Source of the DNA: Niveispirillum sp. SYP-B3756
GTDB taxonomy: Bacteria; Pseudomonadota; Alphaproteobacteria; Azospirillales; Azospirillaceae
Direction of reading: 5' to 3'
Assembly: GCF_009495745.1 (NCBI RefSeq)
Contig: NZ_WIDQ01000001.1
Coordinates: 735,234 to 799,233 of the forward strand
DNA length: 64,000 bases
The first letter of the stretch is position 1. Every line of letters begins with the position of its first letter. Under the pieces are notes generated by a model. It had not been told where the DNA came from and did no database searches. It was given only the letters and a program-made list of their open reading frames with translations. Shown here one piece after another: positions 26,165 through 35,594 of the stretch. The translations under genes and the position numbers were made by a program.

Positions 26165-26761
26165 TTAGGCATCCGGGGCGGTGATGGGAAGTCCATCGGC
26201 TGCAACCCCGTCCCCCAGCGCCAGATGGGTGCGCAAGGCGGCCAGCACCCGTTCGGTGGTCTGGTCGGGCGGGCTGTCATCGCTATCCACGGTCAGGTCG
26301 GCTTCGGCATAGACGGGGTAGCGGATTTCCATCAGCCGGCCCAGAACCTCCCGTGGTTCGCCCTGGCGCAGCAGCGGCCGATGGTCGCGCCGGGCCGTGC
26401 GCTGGACCAGCAGGTCCAGGTCGGCGCGCAGCCAGACCGACAGCCCATGGTCGCGGATCATGGCACGGGTCTGCGCATCCATGAAGGCACCGCCGCCGGT
26501 GGACAGCACCTGGACCGGCGGCTGTTCCAGCAGCCGGGCGATGACGCGGCGTTCCCCGTCGCGGAACCCCGCCTCCCCGAACCGGTCGAATATTTCCTGG
26601 ATGGTGCAGCCGGCGGCCCGTTCGATCTCTTGATCGGCATCCACGAAGGGCAGGCCCAGCCGGGCGGCCAGCCGCTTGCCGATGCTGGTCTTGCCGGCCC
26701 CCATCAGGCCGATCAGCACGATGGTCTTGGGAATGGCGGGGCCGGAGCTTTTGGCGGACAT
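26165..26761 (-). CDS. aroK: shikimate kinase
   Basis: 198 aa. Phosphorylates shikimate at O3 with ATP. The P-loop [15 protein letters not shown], the shikimate-binding [18 protein letters not shown] and the lid [11 protein letters not shown] are all visible. ATG 26761 gives the family's normal length; the open frame continues further upstream without family similarity. First gene of aroK-aroB-GDPD. Confidence 0.95.
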   Translation of the reverse strand: MSAKSSGPAIPKTIVLIGLMGAGKTSIGKRLAARLGLPFVDADQEIERAAGCTIQEIFDRFGEAGFRDGERRVIARLLEQPPVQVLSTGGGAFMDAQTRAMIRDHGLSVWLRADLDLLVQRTARRDHRPLLRQGEPREVLGRLMEIRYPVYAEADLTVDSDDSPPDQTTERVLAALRTHLALGDGVAADGLPITAPDA

Positions 26762-27020
26762 GGGCTTTCTGATCCAATGAAGGCGGCCGGAATGTGGCAG
26801 CGTTGCCAGCCCCGGCACCGGGCGGTATGGTGGCGGGGTTGGCTTGGCCGGTGTCGGCGGTTTCCATAGCATGGGCCGACCGCCATCCGCATCCCCCAAG
26901 GCCGGGGGGCCGGCCCCGCCCCTGTGGCGGGGGCCCGGCAACCGGCCCGATCGGCCCCCGTTACGACGCGCCGGGGGCGGGGTCGTTCCTTTTCCGTGGC
27001 GCGCCTGGAACCGGTTGTTC
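26762..27020. other. divergent gap upstream of aroK and the 45-aa gene
   Basis: 259 bp, very GC-rich, with several GGCC/GGGG-rich imperfect inverted repeats around 26900-26960. It must hold promoters for both directions, but no convincing -35/-10 pair is visible. Confidence 0.35.
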
Positions 27021-27158
27021 ATGAGCAAGCTGTTGTCGATCCTGCTGTTGCTGGTCCTGGTTACGGGGGTGGGTGGTTTCGCCTTCCTGGCCACCTGGGA
27101 CATGCCGGCACCCTCGCAGCCGGTGGAACGGGTGATACCGAATGACCGGTTCGGCTGA
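27021..27158 (+). CDS. small single-span membrane protein
   Basis: 45 aa: [20 protein letters not shown] is one membrane span or uncleaved signal, followed by [20 protein letters not shown]. The short tail pattern (WD-PAP...V-KVIP-DRF) resembles a small protein I associate with alphaproteobacterial shikimate/xerD neighbourhoods, from memory only. It overlaps the next gene by 17 bp, implying translational coupling. Function unknown. Confidence 0.65.
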   Translation: MSKLLSILLLLVLVTGVGGFAFLATWDMPAPSQPVERVIPNDRFG

Positions 27159-28947
27159 TCGCCGCAGGGCGCCGGTGCGGGCGCTGCTGCTGGCCGGGGT
27201 GGCGCTGGGCCTGCTGGCCGGTCCTGCCCTGGCGCAATCGGGGGCGCCTGTGCCCCTGTTCCCCCAGTCCCGGCCGGCCGATCCGCTGCCGGCATCGGTC
27301 ACCCCCTCGCCCGACCGCCCCTCGCCCGATCCGCTGGCGGCCCCTGTCACCGACGGGGTCGGGCGCAGCGCACTGCCAATGGACACTCCCCCGGTGGACG
27401 GGGCGGGCGGCGATGCCCCCAGCCCCCGCGCCCCCAGCGGCATGATTGTGGAGGAGTTGAAGGCCCCCGACCCGGATGGGGTTGGCACCCTGCGCGCCAA
27501 TGAAGGCGGCTTCCCCGCCGATCTGTGGGCTGGCACCTCCCGGATGGAGGCCGAAGCGCTGCTGGCGGGCATCCCGGCCGGCCTGACCTCCCCCGCGCTG
27601 CGCGATGGCACCCGCCGGCTGCTGTTGAGCGTGGCAGACCTGCCCGCCGGGGAACCGGCGGCGCGCAGTCTGGTCGCCCTGCGGGTGGAAGCCTTGACCC
27701 GTATTGGTGATCTGTCCGGGGCCGACGCCCTGCTGGACATGACCAACGAACCGCTGAAGGACGAAGCGACGGCCACGGCCTGGATGGAATTGACCTGGCT
27801 GGCCGGCGACCGCGAACGGGCCTGCGCCCGTGTCGGCGAATTTCTCGGCCGGTTCAACCATGCTTCCTGGCAGAAGTGGCAGATGGTCTGCCAGATCGGT
27901 GCCGGCAATACCGACATGGCCCTGCTGGGCATCGATATCCTGCGCGAACAGGGCGACAAGGACGATATTTTCTTCCGCCTGACCGAAACGGCCGCCGCCG
28001 GGCAGAAAACCCCGGTGAAGGGGGTGACGGAACCCAGCCCGGCGCAACTAGCGCTGATGCTGGCATCCGGTCGCCTGCCCCCGCCGGATCTGAAGGTGGC
28101 CGCTGTTGGTCCCCTGGCGGCTCTGGCGCGGGCCGAGCAAATCCCGCTCGTGCAGCGGGTGGGGTTTGCGGAACGCGCTGCCGTGCTGGGCGGCATGGAG
28201 GCCGCGGCCCTGGCCGCCTTTTATGAACAGGTGGAAGGCGGTGATGCCAAGGCCATGACGGCGGCCGCCGCCCGCAAGGCCACCCCTTTGTTCCGCGCCC
28301 AACTGGTGAAGGCGCTGCGCGCCGAACCGACCCCTGCCGCCAAGGCCGGCCTGTTCAAGGCCGCCATGCTGGCCGGCAGCACCAGCCAGCAGGCGGGTAC
28401 CTATGGCCGGCTGCTGCTGGAACAGACGGCGGATTTCCGCCTGACGGTGGGGTTTGCCGTGGTGGCCCCGCTGGTGGCCCGGCTGGCCCTGCTGCAGGAT
28501 GATCCCAAGGCGGCGGCCCCCTGGATCACCCTGGCCCGCGATGACTACAACGCCAACAAGGATGAAGGGGCCTTTGCCCGGCTCTGGCCGCTGGCCGCCG
28601 CCTATGGGCTGGTGCGGGAGGTGGAGATCGACAAGACCCGCTGGCTGCGCGATCTGGGCGGCAATGCTGCGCGCGATCAGGCCGATCAGGTGCTGTTGAT
28701 CCTGTCGGCCCTGGAACGCACGCCAGATCCGCTTCCCCCCTTCGCCGATGGCAGCCCGGTGGGTGGCAAATCCAAGGCGGCGGTCTGGCTGGATGCGGTG
28801 GCGCTGCTGGGGCCGGAAGGGGTGGCGGGTGCGGCGGCGACGGATATTGCTGAGATTGTCGCCAATCTCAACCGTGCCGGCTTGAAGGATCAGGCCCGCC
28901 GCATCGCGGTGGAGGCCATGGCCACTCTGCTGCGTCCGGTCGGCTGA
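27142..28947 (+). CDS. exported helical-repeat protein, unknown function
   Basis: 601 aa. A signal peptide ([20 protein letters not shown]) precedes about 90 residues of Pro/Ala-rich linker, then about 450 residues of Ala/Leu-rich helices that look like TPR/Sel1-type repeats (for example [25 protein letters not shown]). It lies between the 45-aa gene and xerD (3 bp gap), so the three form one operon. No catalytic motif is visible. I expect a periplasmic scaffold or interaction protein (inference). Confidence 0.7.
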   Translation: MTGSADRRRAPVRALLLAGVALGLLAGPALAQSGAPVPLFPQSRPADPLPASVTPSPDRPSPDPLAAPVTDGVGRSALPMDTPPVDGAGGDAPSPRAPSGMIVEELKAPDPDGVGTLRANEGGFPADLWAGTSRMEAEALLAGIPAGLTSPALRDGTRRLLLSVADLPAGEPAARSLVALRVEALTRIGDLSGADALLDMTNEPLKDEATATAWMELTWLAGDRERACARVGEFLGRFNHASWQKWQMVCQIGAGNTDMALLGIDILREQGDKDDIFFRLTETAAAGQKTPVKGVTEPSPAQLALMLASGRLPPPDLKVAAVGPLAALARAEQIPLVQRVGFAERAAVLGGMEAAALAAFYEQVEGGDAKAMTAAAARKATPLFRAQLVKALRAEPTPAAKAGLFKAAMLAGSTSQQAGTYGRLLLEQTADFRLTVGFAVVAPLVARLALLQDDPKAAAPWITLARDDYNANKDEGAFARLWPLAAAYGLVREVEIDKTRWLRDLGGNAARDQADQVLLILSALERTPDPLPPFADGSPVGGKSKAAVWLDAVALLGPEGVAGAAATDIAEIVANLNRAGLKDQARRIAVEAMATLLRPVG

Positions 28948-28950
28948 GCC

Positions 28951-29961
28951 ATGGCGACAACGGGGGAAAAACCGGCCGGGGCCAAGGCACGCCCCGGCCG
29001 CCCGCGCAAGGCGCCGGCCCCGCTGCCGCCCTGGGTGGATGGGTTTCTCGACATGATCGTGGCGGAACGGGCCGCCTCCGCCAATACGCGTGATGCCTAT
29101 CGCCGCGATCTGGGCGATGTCGCCGCCTTCCTGGCCGCCCATGCCCGCCCGGCGCTGGACCGGGCCAGCAGCGATGATCTGCGGGCCTATCTGGACCATC
29201 TGGCCGCCGATCAGGTGAAGGCAAAATCATCCGTGCGCACGGTGGCGCGGCGGCTGTCGGCCCTGCGGCAATATTATAAGTTCCTGGTGTCGGAAGGGGT
29301 GCGGGCAGAAGACCCGGCCTCTGTGCTGGACACCCCACGCCAGGGCCGGCCGCTGCCCAAGATATTGGGGGAGGCGGATGTGGTGGCCCTGCTGGCCGCC
29401 GCCGCCCGCCGGGGCGCGCCGGAGGGGCGGCGGCTGAATGCCCTGCTGGAAATCCTCTATGCCACCGGCCTGCGCGTGTCCGAACTGGTGGGGTTGCCGG
29501 TGGCGGCGTTGATGCGCGATGGCCGCGCCCTGGTGGTGCGCGGCAAAGGGGGCAAGGAACGGCTGGTGCCGCTTTCCGTGCCGGCACGCGAGGCGTTGAC
29601 GGCCTATCTGCCCGACCGGCCCTATTTCATGACACCGGGGCGAGAGAGCAAGCAGCAGCATTACCTGTTCCCCTCCCGCGCGGCGGCGGGGGTGCTGACC
29701 CGCCAGCGTTTCGGCCAGTTGCTGAAGGAACTGGCGATGGAGGCGGGACTGCCCCCGTCCAAGGTCAGCCCGCATGTGCTGCGCCATTGCTTTGCCACTC
29801 ATCTGCTGGACCATGGGGCGGATTTGCGCTCGGTGCAGAAGATGCTGGGCCATGCCGATATCGGCACCACCCAGATTTACACCCATGTGGTGGGCGAACG
29901 GCTGAAACAGACGGTGGAACGCCACCACCCGCTGGCGCGCGGTGTGCCGAAGAAAGGGTAG
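28951..29961 (+). CDS. xerD: site-specific tyrosine recombinase XerD
   Basis: 336 aa. Resolves chromosome dimers with XerC at dif, under FtsK control. The N-terminal SAM-like domain (WVDGFLDMIVAERAASANTRDAYRRDL) and the catalytic residues are present: Arg in YATGLRVSELVGLP, Lys in VRGKGGKERLVPL, His-x-x-Arg in SPHVLRHCFATHLLDHGA, His in MLGHADIGTTQ and Tyr in IYTHVV. The 20 residues before the domain are Ala/Pro/Lys-rich. A weak terminator-like GGGC/GCCC with TTTTT follows at about 29963-29980. Confidence 0.95.
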   Translation: MATTGEKPAGAKARPGRPRKAPAPLPPWVDGFLDMIVAERAASANTRDAYRRDLGDVAAFLAAHARPALDRASSDDLRAYLDHLAADQVKAKSSVRTVARRLSALRQYYKFLVSEGVRAEDPASVLDTPRQGRPLPKILGEADVVALLAAAARRGAPEGRRLNALLEILYATGLRVSELVGLPVAALMRDGRALVVRGKGGKERLVPLSVPAREALTAYLPDRPYFMTPGRESKQQHYLFPSRAAAGVLTRQRFGQLLKELAMEAGLPPSKVSPHVLRHCFATHLLDHGADLRSVQKMLGHADIGTTQIYTHVVGERLKQTVERHHPLARGVPKKG

Positions 29962-30056
29962 GGGGCAACGGCCCTTTTTCGTTCCGCGCTTGTGTAGATT
30001 GACCCGCCTGTCACTTCCCTGCCTCCCCCGCGCAATCGGGGAAGGCCTCTCACTTA

Positions 30057-30130
30057 ACCGTCATTCCCGCCTTCGCGGGAATGACGGTGGGGAAATGGTA
30101 AGAGTTCGAAAAGCACGATAACTTTTCAGG
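30057..30130 (+). repeat. REP-like palindrome with conserved tail
   Basis: The palindrome ACCGTCATTCCCGCC/GGCGGGAATGACGGT-type at 30057-30088 is followed by a tail (GGTAAG, GTTC, GAAAA, TTTTCAGG) that aligns with the tails of the copies at 47790 (same orientation) and 56882 (inverted). The tail shows that these are one element rather than chance hairpins. Confidence 0.75.
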
Positions 30131-30155
30131 CAGACAATGAGCGGCCCGGCAGCAA

Positions 30156-30761
30156 TTACCGCTGCACCGGCTCCCCCGGTGGTGGGGGCGGTGGGTTCAG
30201 CATGTGGTCGCGGTTCATCGGGATGGCGCCGGGATGGGGGCCCACCCCGTCACCCGGTCCCCCCTCCGCCCCGCCACCTTCGACAAGCCGGCGGGAGAAG
30301 CGGGAGTCGGCCAGTTTGCGCCGGCCCTCCGGCGACATTTTCGCCAGGGCTTCCACCAGTTCCGCCACGCGCGCCCGGTCAAGCACGTCCCGCTTGGCGG
30401 AAAGTTGCTCGAACGCGGCCAGCAGGGCCGGGGCGTCGAACGGGTCCGCCTTCATCAGTTCCAGCATGGTTTCAAACTGGCCCCGCACCTCCGGCCCGGC
30501 CAGCCTGAACCGGCCGCCACCTTTTTCCAGCACGTCACGCAAAATATCCGCATCAGCGGGGGGCAGGTCGTTCAGCGACTGGCGGAACAGCATCAGGTCA
30601 CGCGCCGGCCCCGGCATGGCGCCGGTGATACCGGGGCCGCCAGGGCCTGGCACCTGCTGCCGGCTATGGCCCAGCCAGTCCGGCACCAACATGCCCAGCA
30701 GGAAAAGGTTCAGGCCGACCGACCCCAGCAGGGCGGTCCGCAGCAGGTTCTGGCCGCTCAT
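30156..30761 (-). CDS. periplasmic sensor-like protein (heavy-metal sensor/CnrX-like family), membrane anchored
   Basis: 201 aa. One N-terminal span (LLRTALLGSVGLNLFLLGMLV) puts the rest in the periplasm; the helical core with FRQSLNDLPPADADILRDVL and LADSRFSRRLVEGG resembles the Metal_resist/CnrX-type fold, followed by a Pro-rich end. It overlaps the anti-sigma gene by 4 bp (ATGA) and is the third gene of the sigma/anti-sigma/sensor operon, as in CnrX-type systems. The signal sensed is unknown; no clear metal-binding His/Met cluster is visible. Confidence 0.65.
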   Translation of the reverse strand: MSGQNLLRTALLGSVGLNLFLLGMLVPDWLGHSRQQVPGPGGPGITGAMPGPARDLMLFRQSLNDLPPADADILRDVLEKGGGRFRLAGPEVRGQFETMLELMKADPFDAPALLAAFEQLSAKRDVLDRARVAELVEALAKMSPEGRRKLADSRFSRRLVEGGGAEGGPGDGVGPHPGAIPMNRDHMLNPPPPPPGEPVQR

Positions 30762-31333
30762 TCAAACAGGCTTTCCAGGGAATAGGGGGCCAGGAAAAGC
30801 GCGGGCAGGCTGCTGCCTGTCTCCTCCACAGCGTGGGATGCCATGGTGGCACCCGACGGTTTGGTGCTGGCGGAACTGGCGTGCAGCGGCGTCAGCATCC
30901 CCACCAGCAGGCCGAAGGCCGTGCAGCTGGCCAGGCTGGCGGCGCGCGACCAGCCGGGGGAGGGCAACAGCCCCCATAAAAGCGCCAGCAATCGGCCCCG
31001 CCCCCAGCGGGACGCCGGGCGTTGCGGTTTGCGGTTACTGTTGACCGCCGGCCCCGGCAGCGGCAATGCCGCCAGCGCGCCCGACACCACCCGGTCCAGC
31101 CGGGCGGCATCCACCTGCGGCGCCGGCATGGCATCCAGCAGCGCATCGAGCGCCGCCGCTTCCCGCAAGGCCACCCGCGCCGCGTTGGAACGGGTCAGCA
31201 GCGCTTGCGCGGCCGCGCGCTGTACGGCCGGCCAGCGGCGCATGGCCGCGCCATGCATATCCAGCATCTCCCGAAAGGCGGCCAAATTCATGGCGCCCGT
31301 TTCGGGTTCAGCCATCCTGTCTGTTCGGTTCAT
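30758..31333 (-). CDS. membrane anti-sigma factor (putative)
   Basis: 191 aa. An N-terminal cytosolic part (FREMLDMHGAAMRRWPAVQRAAAQALLTRSNAARVALREAAALD) precedes one span (SLASCTAFGLLVGMLTPLHA) and a short periplasmic end. Such architecture directly after an ECF sigma gene with a 4-bp overlap is characteristic of its anti-sigma factor. No zinc-binding HxxxCxxC motif is present. Role inferred from context. Confidence 0.7.
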   Translation of the reverse strand: MNRTDRMAEPETGAMNLAAFREMLDMHGAAMRRWPAVQRAAAQALLTRSNAARVALREAAALDALLDAMPAPQVDAARLDRVVSGALAALPLPGPAVNSNRKPQRPASRWGRGRLLALLWGLLPSPGWSRAASLASCTAFGLLVGMLTPLHASSASTKPSGATMASHAVEETGSSLPALFLAPYSLESLFE

Positions 31334-31941
31334 CCTTCATTCTCCCCCACCCCGGTGACCCCCATCGCTGCCAGCCGACCGCGCAAGGCGCGTCGTGCCC
31401 GTGCCAACAGCGACTCGACGGCGGGGACGGACAGCTCCATCACCCGTCCCGCCTCCGCAGCACTCATCTCCTCATAATAGCACAGGGAAATGGCTGCCCT
31501 CTGCCGTTCCGGCAAATCAGCCATGGCCGATGCCATTTGTGCCGACATTTCCCGCCGCGCAATCACGGATTCCGCACCCGGTGCCGGATCGGCCATTTCC
31601 GGGGCATCCTCCAGCGGGGCGAAGCCCGGCCGGCGGCGGCGGTCGATACAGAGATTGACCACCACCCGGTGCAGCCAAGTGGAAAAACGGGCGCTGCCGC
31701 CCGCCTGCCATTGCCCGGCGCGCGCCCACACACGCACCCAAGCTTCCTGCACCACCTCGTCCGCTTCCCCGGCACTGCCCAGGATACGCTGGGCCACGGC
31801 CAGGGCCCGCGCCGTGTGCCGGTTGGCCAGCACCGCAAACGCCACCCTGTCGCCGTTGGCTATGCGGGCCAACAGCGTGTCGTCATCCAGCAACGGCTCC
31901 ACCACATCCTTGGGAGTCGGCACGGCAACCTTCATCGTCAC
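31330..31941 (-). CDS. ECF sigma factor (sigma-70 family)
   Basis: 203 aa. Region 2 is seen in FAVLANRHTARALAVAQRILGSAGEADEVVQEAWVRVW and FSTWLHRVVVNLCIDRRRR; region 4 in ADLPERQRAAISLCYYEEMSAAEAGRVMELSVPAVESLLARARRAL. First gene of a three-gene operon with anti-sigma and periplasmic sensor, each overlapping by 4 bp. It is likely autoregulated from a promoter in the 31942-32100 region, which I could not define. A second in-frame start (MKVAV) lies 6 bp inside. Confidence 0.92.
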   Translation of the reverse strand: MTMKVAVPTPKDVVEPLLDDDTLLARIANGDRVAFAVLANRHTARALAVAQRILGSAGEADEVVQEAWVRVWARAGQWQAGGSARFSTWLHRVVVNLCIDRRRRPGFAPLEDAPEMADPAPGAESVIARREMSAQMASAMADLPERQRAAISLCYYEEMSAAEAGRVMELSVPAVESLLARARRALRGRLAAMGVTGVGENEG

Positions 31942-32587
31942 ACCTTGGTTCCATGTGCCCCGCCAGGTACCTCTTCCCGTCAGAGCCGTCTGGATGTGCG
32001 GCCATGTTCGGCTGCCCAGACTTTATACGGGCAGGTCTGCGGGAAGCTGTCGGCCGGGGCCTCCCCTCTTGCATAAAAAAGCCCGAAAAAAATTGCAACA
32101 GCGGCGAATGTTTTTCTTGAGTGTGACGTATAAGCAATATCGCCACCCGATACGACGCCCCATCGGCATCGGGTTGACGGCGGACGGCGCCCACCCGTCC
32201 GACCATCGATTTTGGCGATCAGGGTATCCGTCCCCGGCCCATGCCGGCCCGCCTCCCCCGCCCCTCCTGGTGGGTGGCAGGGGTCGGGGGCGGAGCCCTT
32301 TCAGGTTCTCGCTCTTGATTATCTCTTCCCCAAAAACTGCAAGGGCCCCGCCACCGGCGGGGCCTTTTTGTTCAGCCGATGATCGTCTCAAGGCCACGGG
32401 TCATGACCGGTGGCCGCGCACCCCAAACGGTTTTGAAACATCATTCATTTCCAATGACCATCGACCATGGTCAATGGTATCTTAAGCCTTATGCATGGGT
32501 TGCAAAGATTTTGAATAAAATGCAACCTTAAGCCGAAGGGTCGGCGCGGCGCCGTAAGCCCGGTTGGTAACGGATCGCGGAAGCGCC
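31942..32587. other. 646-bp divergent gap before the TPR-GAF kinase
   Basis: Upstream region for the ECF operon (minus) and the large kinase (plus). It holds an A-rich run at about 32080-32095, a bidirectional terminator at 32342-32369 and an AT-rich stretch at 32430-32530 with repeated GACCATCGACCATGGTCAATGG-like symmetry near 32455 that may be the kinase promoter or operator area. No gene supported. Confidence 0.4.
32342..32369 (+). terminator. rho-independent terminator with no assigned gene
   Basis: GGCCCCGCC/GGCGGGGCC stem around an ACC(G) loop, followed by TTTTT on the plus strand. There is no plus-strand gene directly upstream, so it may end an unannotated RNA from 32100-32340. Confidence 0.75.
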
Positions 32588-35500
32588 ATGGCAAACGGCG
32601 GGATGATGGGCGAAGATTCCGGGATACCAGGGGCAGCACCAGGCGGCCCCTCCCCCTCTGACTCATCCGCTGCAACAAATCCGTTAAGCATCGTTCCGAT
32701 CGATTACCGGCCCCTGGTCGGGCATCTGGATCTGCATGGACTGGCCGAGCAGGTGCTGGTGACAGAGAACCAGCTTGCCGACAGCCATGACCCGCTGGAA
32801 CGGCTGGTGCTGTTGACGACGCTGGCCTGGTACCAGCGCCAGCGCGACACCAACGCGGCGATGGCGATGGTGGACGAGGCGATGGACCTGCTGCACCACG
32901 CCTCCTGCGCCCAGGAGCGGGAATTGCGGCGCCTGACGGCGCGCCTGCTGCTGACCAAGGCGGAATGCCGGCTGCTGCTGGGCGATCTGGCGGGGGCGGA
33001 GGCGATGCTGGCCGGTGCCCAGGAGAGCTTCCGGGAGATCGATGACCCGTTGGGGGCGGGGGATGCCTGCATGGTGGAAGCGCTGCTGGCCTTCGACCAG
33101 GGCCAGTCCCGGCGGCGCATCAGCGCCCATCGGCGGGGTTGGGAACATTATCAGCATAGCGGCGACAGGATGCGTCAGCGCATCGCCCGCACCTGGATGG
33201 CCCGCGACGCCTTGTCAGAGGATGCCGAGGCGGCGGCAGAACAGTGGCTGGCGGAACTGCCGGTGGTGCCGGGGCTGGAACATCCGGGGCTGGACGCGGT
33301 GGTCGCCTATTGCCATGGCGGGCTGGAATTTGCGCGCGGCAATTTCCTGACCGCCCAGCGCCATTATCAGCGCGGCTGTGATCTGGCCTTGCTGGCCGGG
33401 CGGATTCGGCTGGCGGTGATGCTGGCCGCCAATGCCGCCGGTGCCTTCTCCAACCTCAATGATTATGTGGCGGAGTTTGTCTGGCGGGAGCGTGCACATC
33501 AACTGGCGCGCGGCACCGGCTGGCCGGCAGCGCTTGGCCAATGCCTGCGCGGGCTGGGTGACACGCTGCGCCGTCTGGGCCAGACCGGCCGCGCCCGGCA
33601 ATTGCTGACCGAAGCGCTGGATTGTCTGACCCCGCTGGGCCGGTCCCGCAACTATGCCATCTGCTGCCAGCATCTGGGCGATCTGGATATGGAGGTCGGG
33701 GAACCGGCTCTGGCCCTGGGCTGGTTCGAAAGCATGGGGGATATCGCCGCAGAGCTGGAACAGGCAGACCTGCAGACCGAAGCCGCGACCGGTCGGTCCC
33801 GCGCCCTGTCTGCCCTGGGTCGGCGGGAGGAAGCCGCCGCTGCGATGGCCGAGGCGACGGCGCTGCTGGCGGGTTGCGCCAATCGCTGGCGGGAGATCGA
33901 ACTGCTGATGGCGCAGGCGGAGTTGCATCGCCGCTTCCCCGATCTGCCGCCCCCGGTGCCGGACCTGGCCCCCCATCACACCACAGCCATCCATCTGCTG
34001 TCCCGCGCACTGGCACTGGCCGAGTCGATTCAGGGCTATACGGTGCCGGCCAACCTGCTCTCAGCCCTGGCTGCGGCCTATGAGGCAGCGGGCGATCTGG
34101 GGCAGGCGCTGGCCTTTGAGCGCCGGGCCTGCCAGGCCCGCGGCCTGCTGCGCAGCCGGGAGGTGAGCGACCGGCTGCTGGCCATGCAGGCCAGCTTTGA
34201 AACGGAGCGACTGAAAGCGGAGGGCGAGTATCACCGCCATCTGGCCGCAGCGGAGGCAGCACGTGCCGCCGCCCTGCATGAGGCGACCCAGACGCTGGAA
34301 TTACTGGGCCGCATCGGCCAGCAGATCACAGCCAAACTGGACGCCGACGCGGTGTTCCACGCCTTGCACCGCCATGCCGGCACCCTGCTGGCTTTCGATT
34401 CCTTCGCGCTTTATCTGATGGATGATGGGGGCGAGCATCTGGAGCTGCGCTATGGGCTGGAACTGGGGCGGCCCCTGCCCACCATCTGGCGCAGCCTGTC
34501 CGATCCCGTCTCTGTCGTGGCCCGCTGCGCCCGCGACCGGCAGGAACTGCTGATCCAGCGCAGTGCCCATGAAACCGACGCCCCTTCGCATATTCCCGGC
34601 ACCCGCTTCATGCGCACCCTGCTGCTGGCCCCGCTGCTGGCAGGCAGCCGGTTGATCGGGGTGATGACGGTACAATCGACGCAGGAAAACGCCTATGGGG
34701 AGCGGGAGCGGCTGATCTTCCGCAGCCTGTCCGCCTATGGTGCCATCGCGCTGTCCAATGCTGCCGCCTATGCCAGGGTGGACAGCACCCTGTCGGAACT
34801 GCGCCTGACACAGAACAGGCTGGTGCAGCAGGAAAAGCACGCCTCTCTGGGCCAGTTGGTGGCCGGGGTAGCGCATGAGATCAACACGCCCCTGGGCGTC
34901 GCCTTCACCCTGGCCACCCATCTGGAGGAGGAGCGGGAGCAGGTCGCCGATACTTTCCAGGCCGGGGCGTTGACCCGCGTTTCCATGAACCAGTTCCTGG
35001 AAAAGCTGCAGGAGGGGTTGCGTATCATGACCGGCAACCTGCAACGGGCCGCCGAACTGGTGCGCAGTTTCAAGCAGGTTTCCGCCGATCGCAGCAGCGA
35101 GGCGACGCGCACCCTGGATCTGGCTGCCTATCTGGCCGATGTGGTGCGCAGCCTGGACCCGATGCTGCGCGAAAGCCGGGTAAAGGTGGCCATTGATGCC
35201 CAGCCGGGGCTGATGCTGACCACCATGCCGGGGCTGCTGTCGCAGGTGGTGACCAATCTGGTGCAGAATGCCGTGGTGCATGGTTTTGCCGGGGTGGAAG
35301 CGCCGCAGATTCTGATCGCCGCCGGGCGGGCGGGCATGGACCGGCTGGCCATCGCTATCACCGATAATGGCATCGGCATGTCGGCAGAAGTGCAGGCCAA
35401 GGCCTTCGATCCCTTCTTCACCACCCGGCGGGACAGCGGCGGCACCGGGCTGGGGCTGCATATCGTACATAATCTGGTCACCGGGGCCTTGGGCGGCGAT

Positions 35501-35590
35501 ATTGATCTGGCCAGCATTCCCGGCCATGGCACCCGCTTCCTGATCCATCTGCCCATCAACCCGCCGCTCTCGGTGGGGGAAATGTCATAG
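32588..35590 (+). CDS. TPR-GAF sensor histidine kinase
   Basis: 1000 aa. Residues about 30-530 are helical TPR-like repeats (LGDLAGAEAMLAGAQESFREIDDPLGAG and similar), a coiled coil follows to about 590, then a GAF domain (about 600-730) and a histidine-kinase core: phosphoacceptor ASLGQLVAGVAHEINTPLG, N box VVTNLVQNAVVHG, G1 DNGIGM, F box FDPFFTTR and G2 GGTGLGLHIVHNL. No transmembrane span, so a cytosolic sensor. ATG 32588 (GGA upstream) is preferred over an in-frame TTG 24 bp earlier. No partner response regulator is adjacent; an RNA methyltransferase gene starts 4 bp downstream. Confidence 0.88.
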   Translation: MANGGMMGEDSGIPGAAPGGPSPSDSSAATNPLSIVPIDYRPLVGHLDLHGLAEQVLVTENQLADSHDPLERLVLLTTLAWYQRQRDTNAAMAMVDEAMDLLHHASCAQERELRRLTARLLLTKAECRLLLGDLAGAEAMLAGAQESFREIDDPLGAGDACMVEALLAFDQGQSRRRISAHRRGWEHYQHSGDRMRQRIARTWMARDALSEDAEAAAEQWLAELPVVPGLEHPGLDAVVAYCHGGLEFARGNFLTAQRHYQRGCDLALLAGRIRLAVMLAANAAGAFSNLNDYVAEFVWRERAHQLARGTGWPAALGQCLRGLGDTLRRLGQTGRARQLLTEALDCLTPLGRSRNYAICCQHLGDLDMEVGEPALALGWFESMGDIAAELEQADLQTEAATGRSRALSALGRREEAAAAMAEATALLAGCANRWREIELLMAQAELHRRFPDLPPPVPDLAPHHTTAIHLLSRALALAESIQGYTVPANLLSALAAAYEAAGDLGQALAFERRACQARGLLRSREVSDRLLAMQASFETERLKAEGEYHRHLAAAEAARAAALHEATQTLELLGRIGQQITAKLDADAVFHALHRHAGTLLAFDSFALYLMDDGGEHLELRYGLELGRPLPTIWRSLSDPVSVVARCARDRQELLIQRSAHETDAPSHIPGTRFMRTLLLAPLLAGSRLIGVMTVQSTQENAYGERERLIFRSLSAYGAIALSNAAAYARVDSTLSELRLTQNRLVQQEKHASLGQLVAGVAHEINTPLGVAFTLATHLEEEREQVADTFQAGALTRVSMNQFLEKLQEGLRIMTGNLQRAAELVRSFKQVSADRSSEATRTLDLAAYLADVVRSLDPMLRESRVKVAIDAQPGLMLTTMPGLLSQVVTNLVQNAVVHGFAGVEAPQILIAAGRAGMDRLAIAITDNGIGMSAEVQAKAFDPFFTTRRDSGGTGLGLHIVHNLVTGALGGDIDLASIPGHGTRFLIHLPINPPLSVGEMS

Positions 35591-35594
35591 AAGC

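Noticed and set aside
31490-32485. 331-codon plus-strand open frame before the large kinase
   Set aside because: The first half is antisense to the ECF sigma gene and the rest crosses a terminator; no ribosome site or family.
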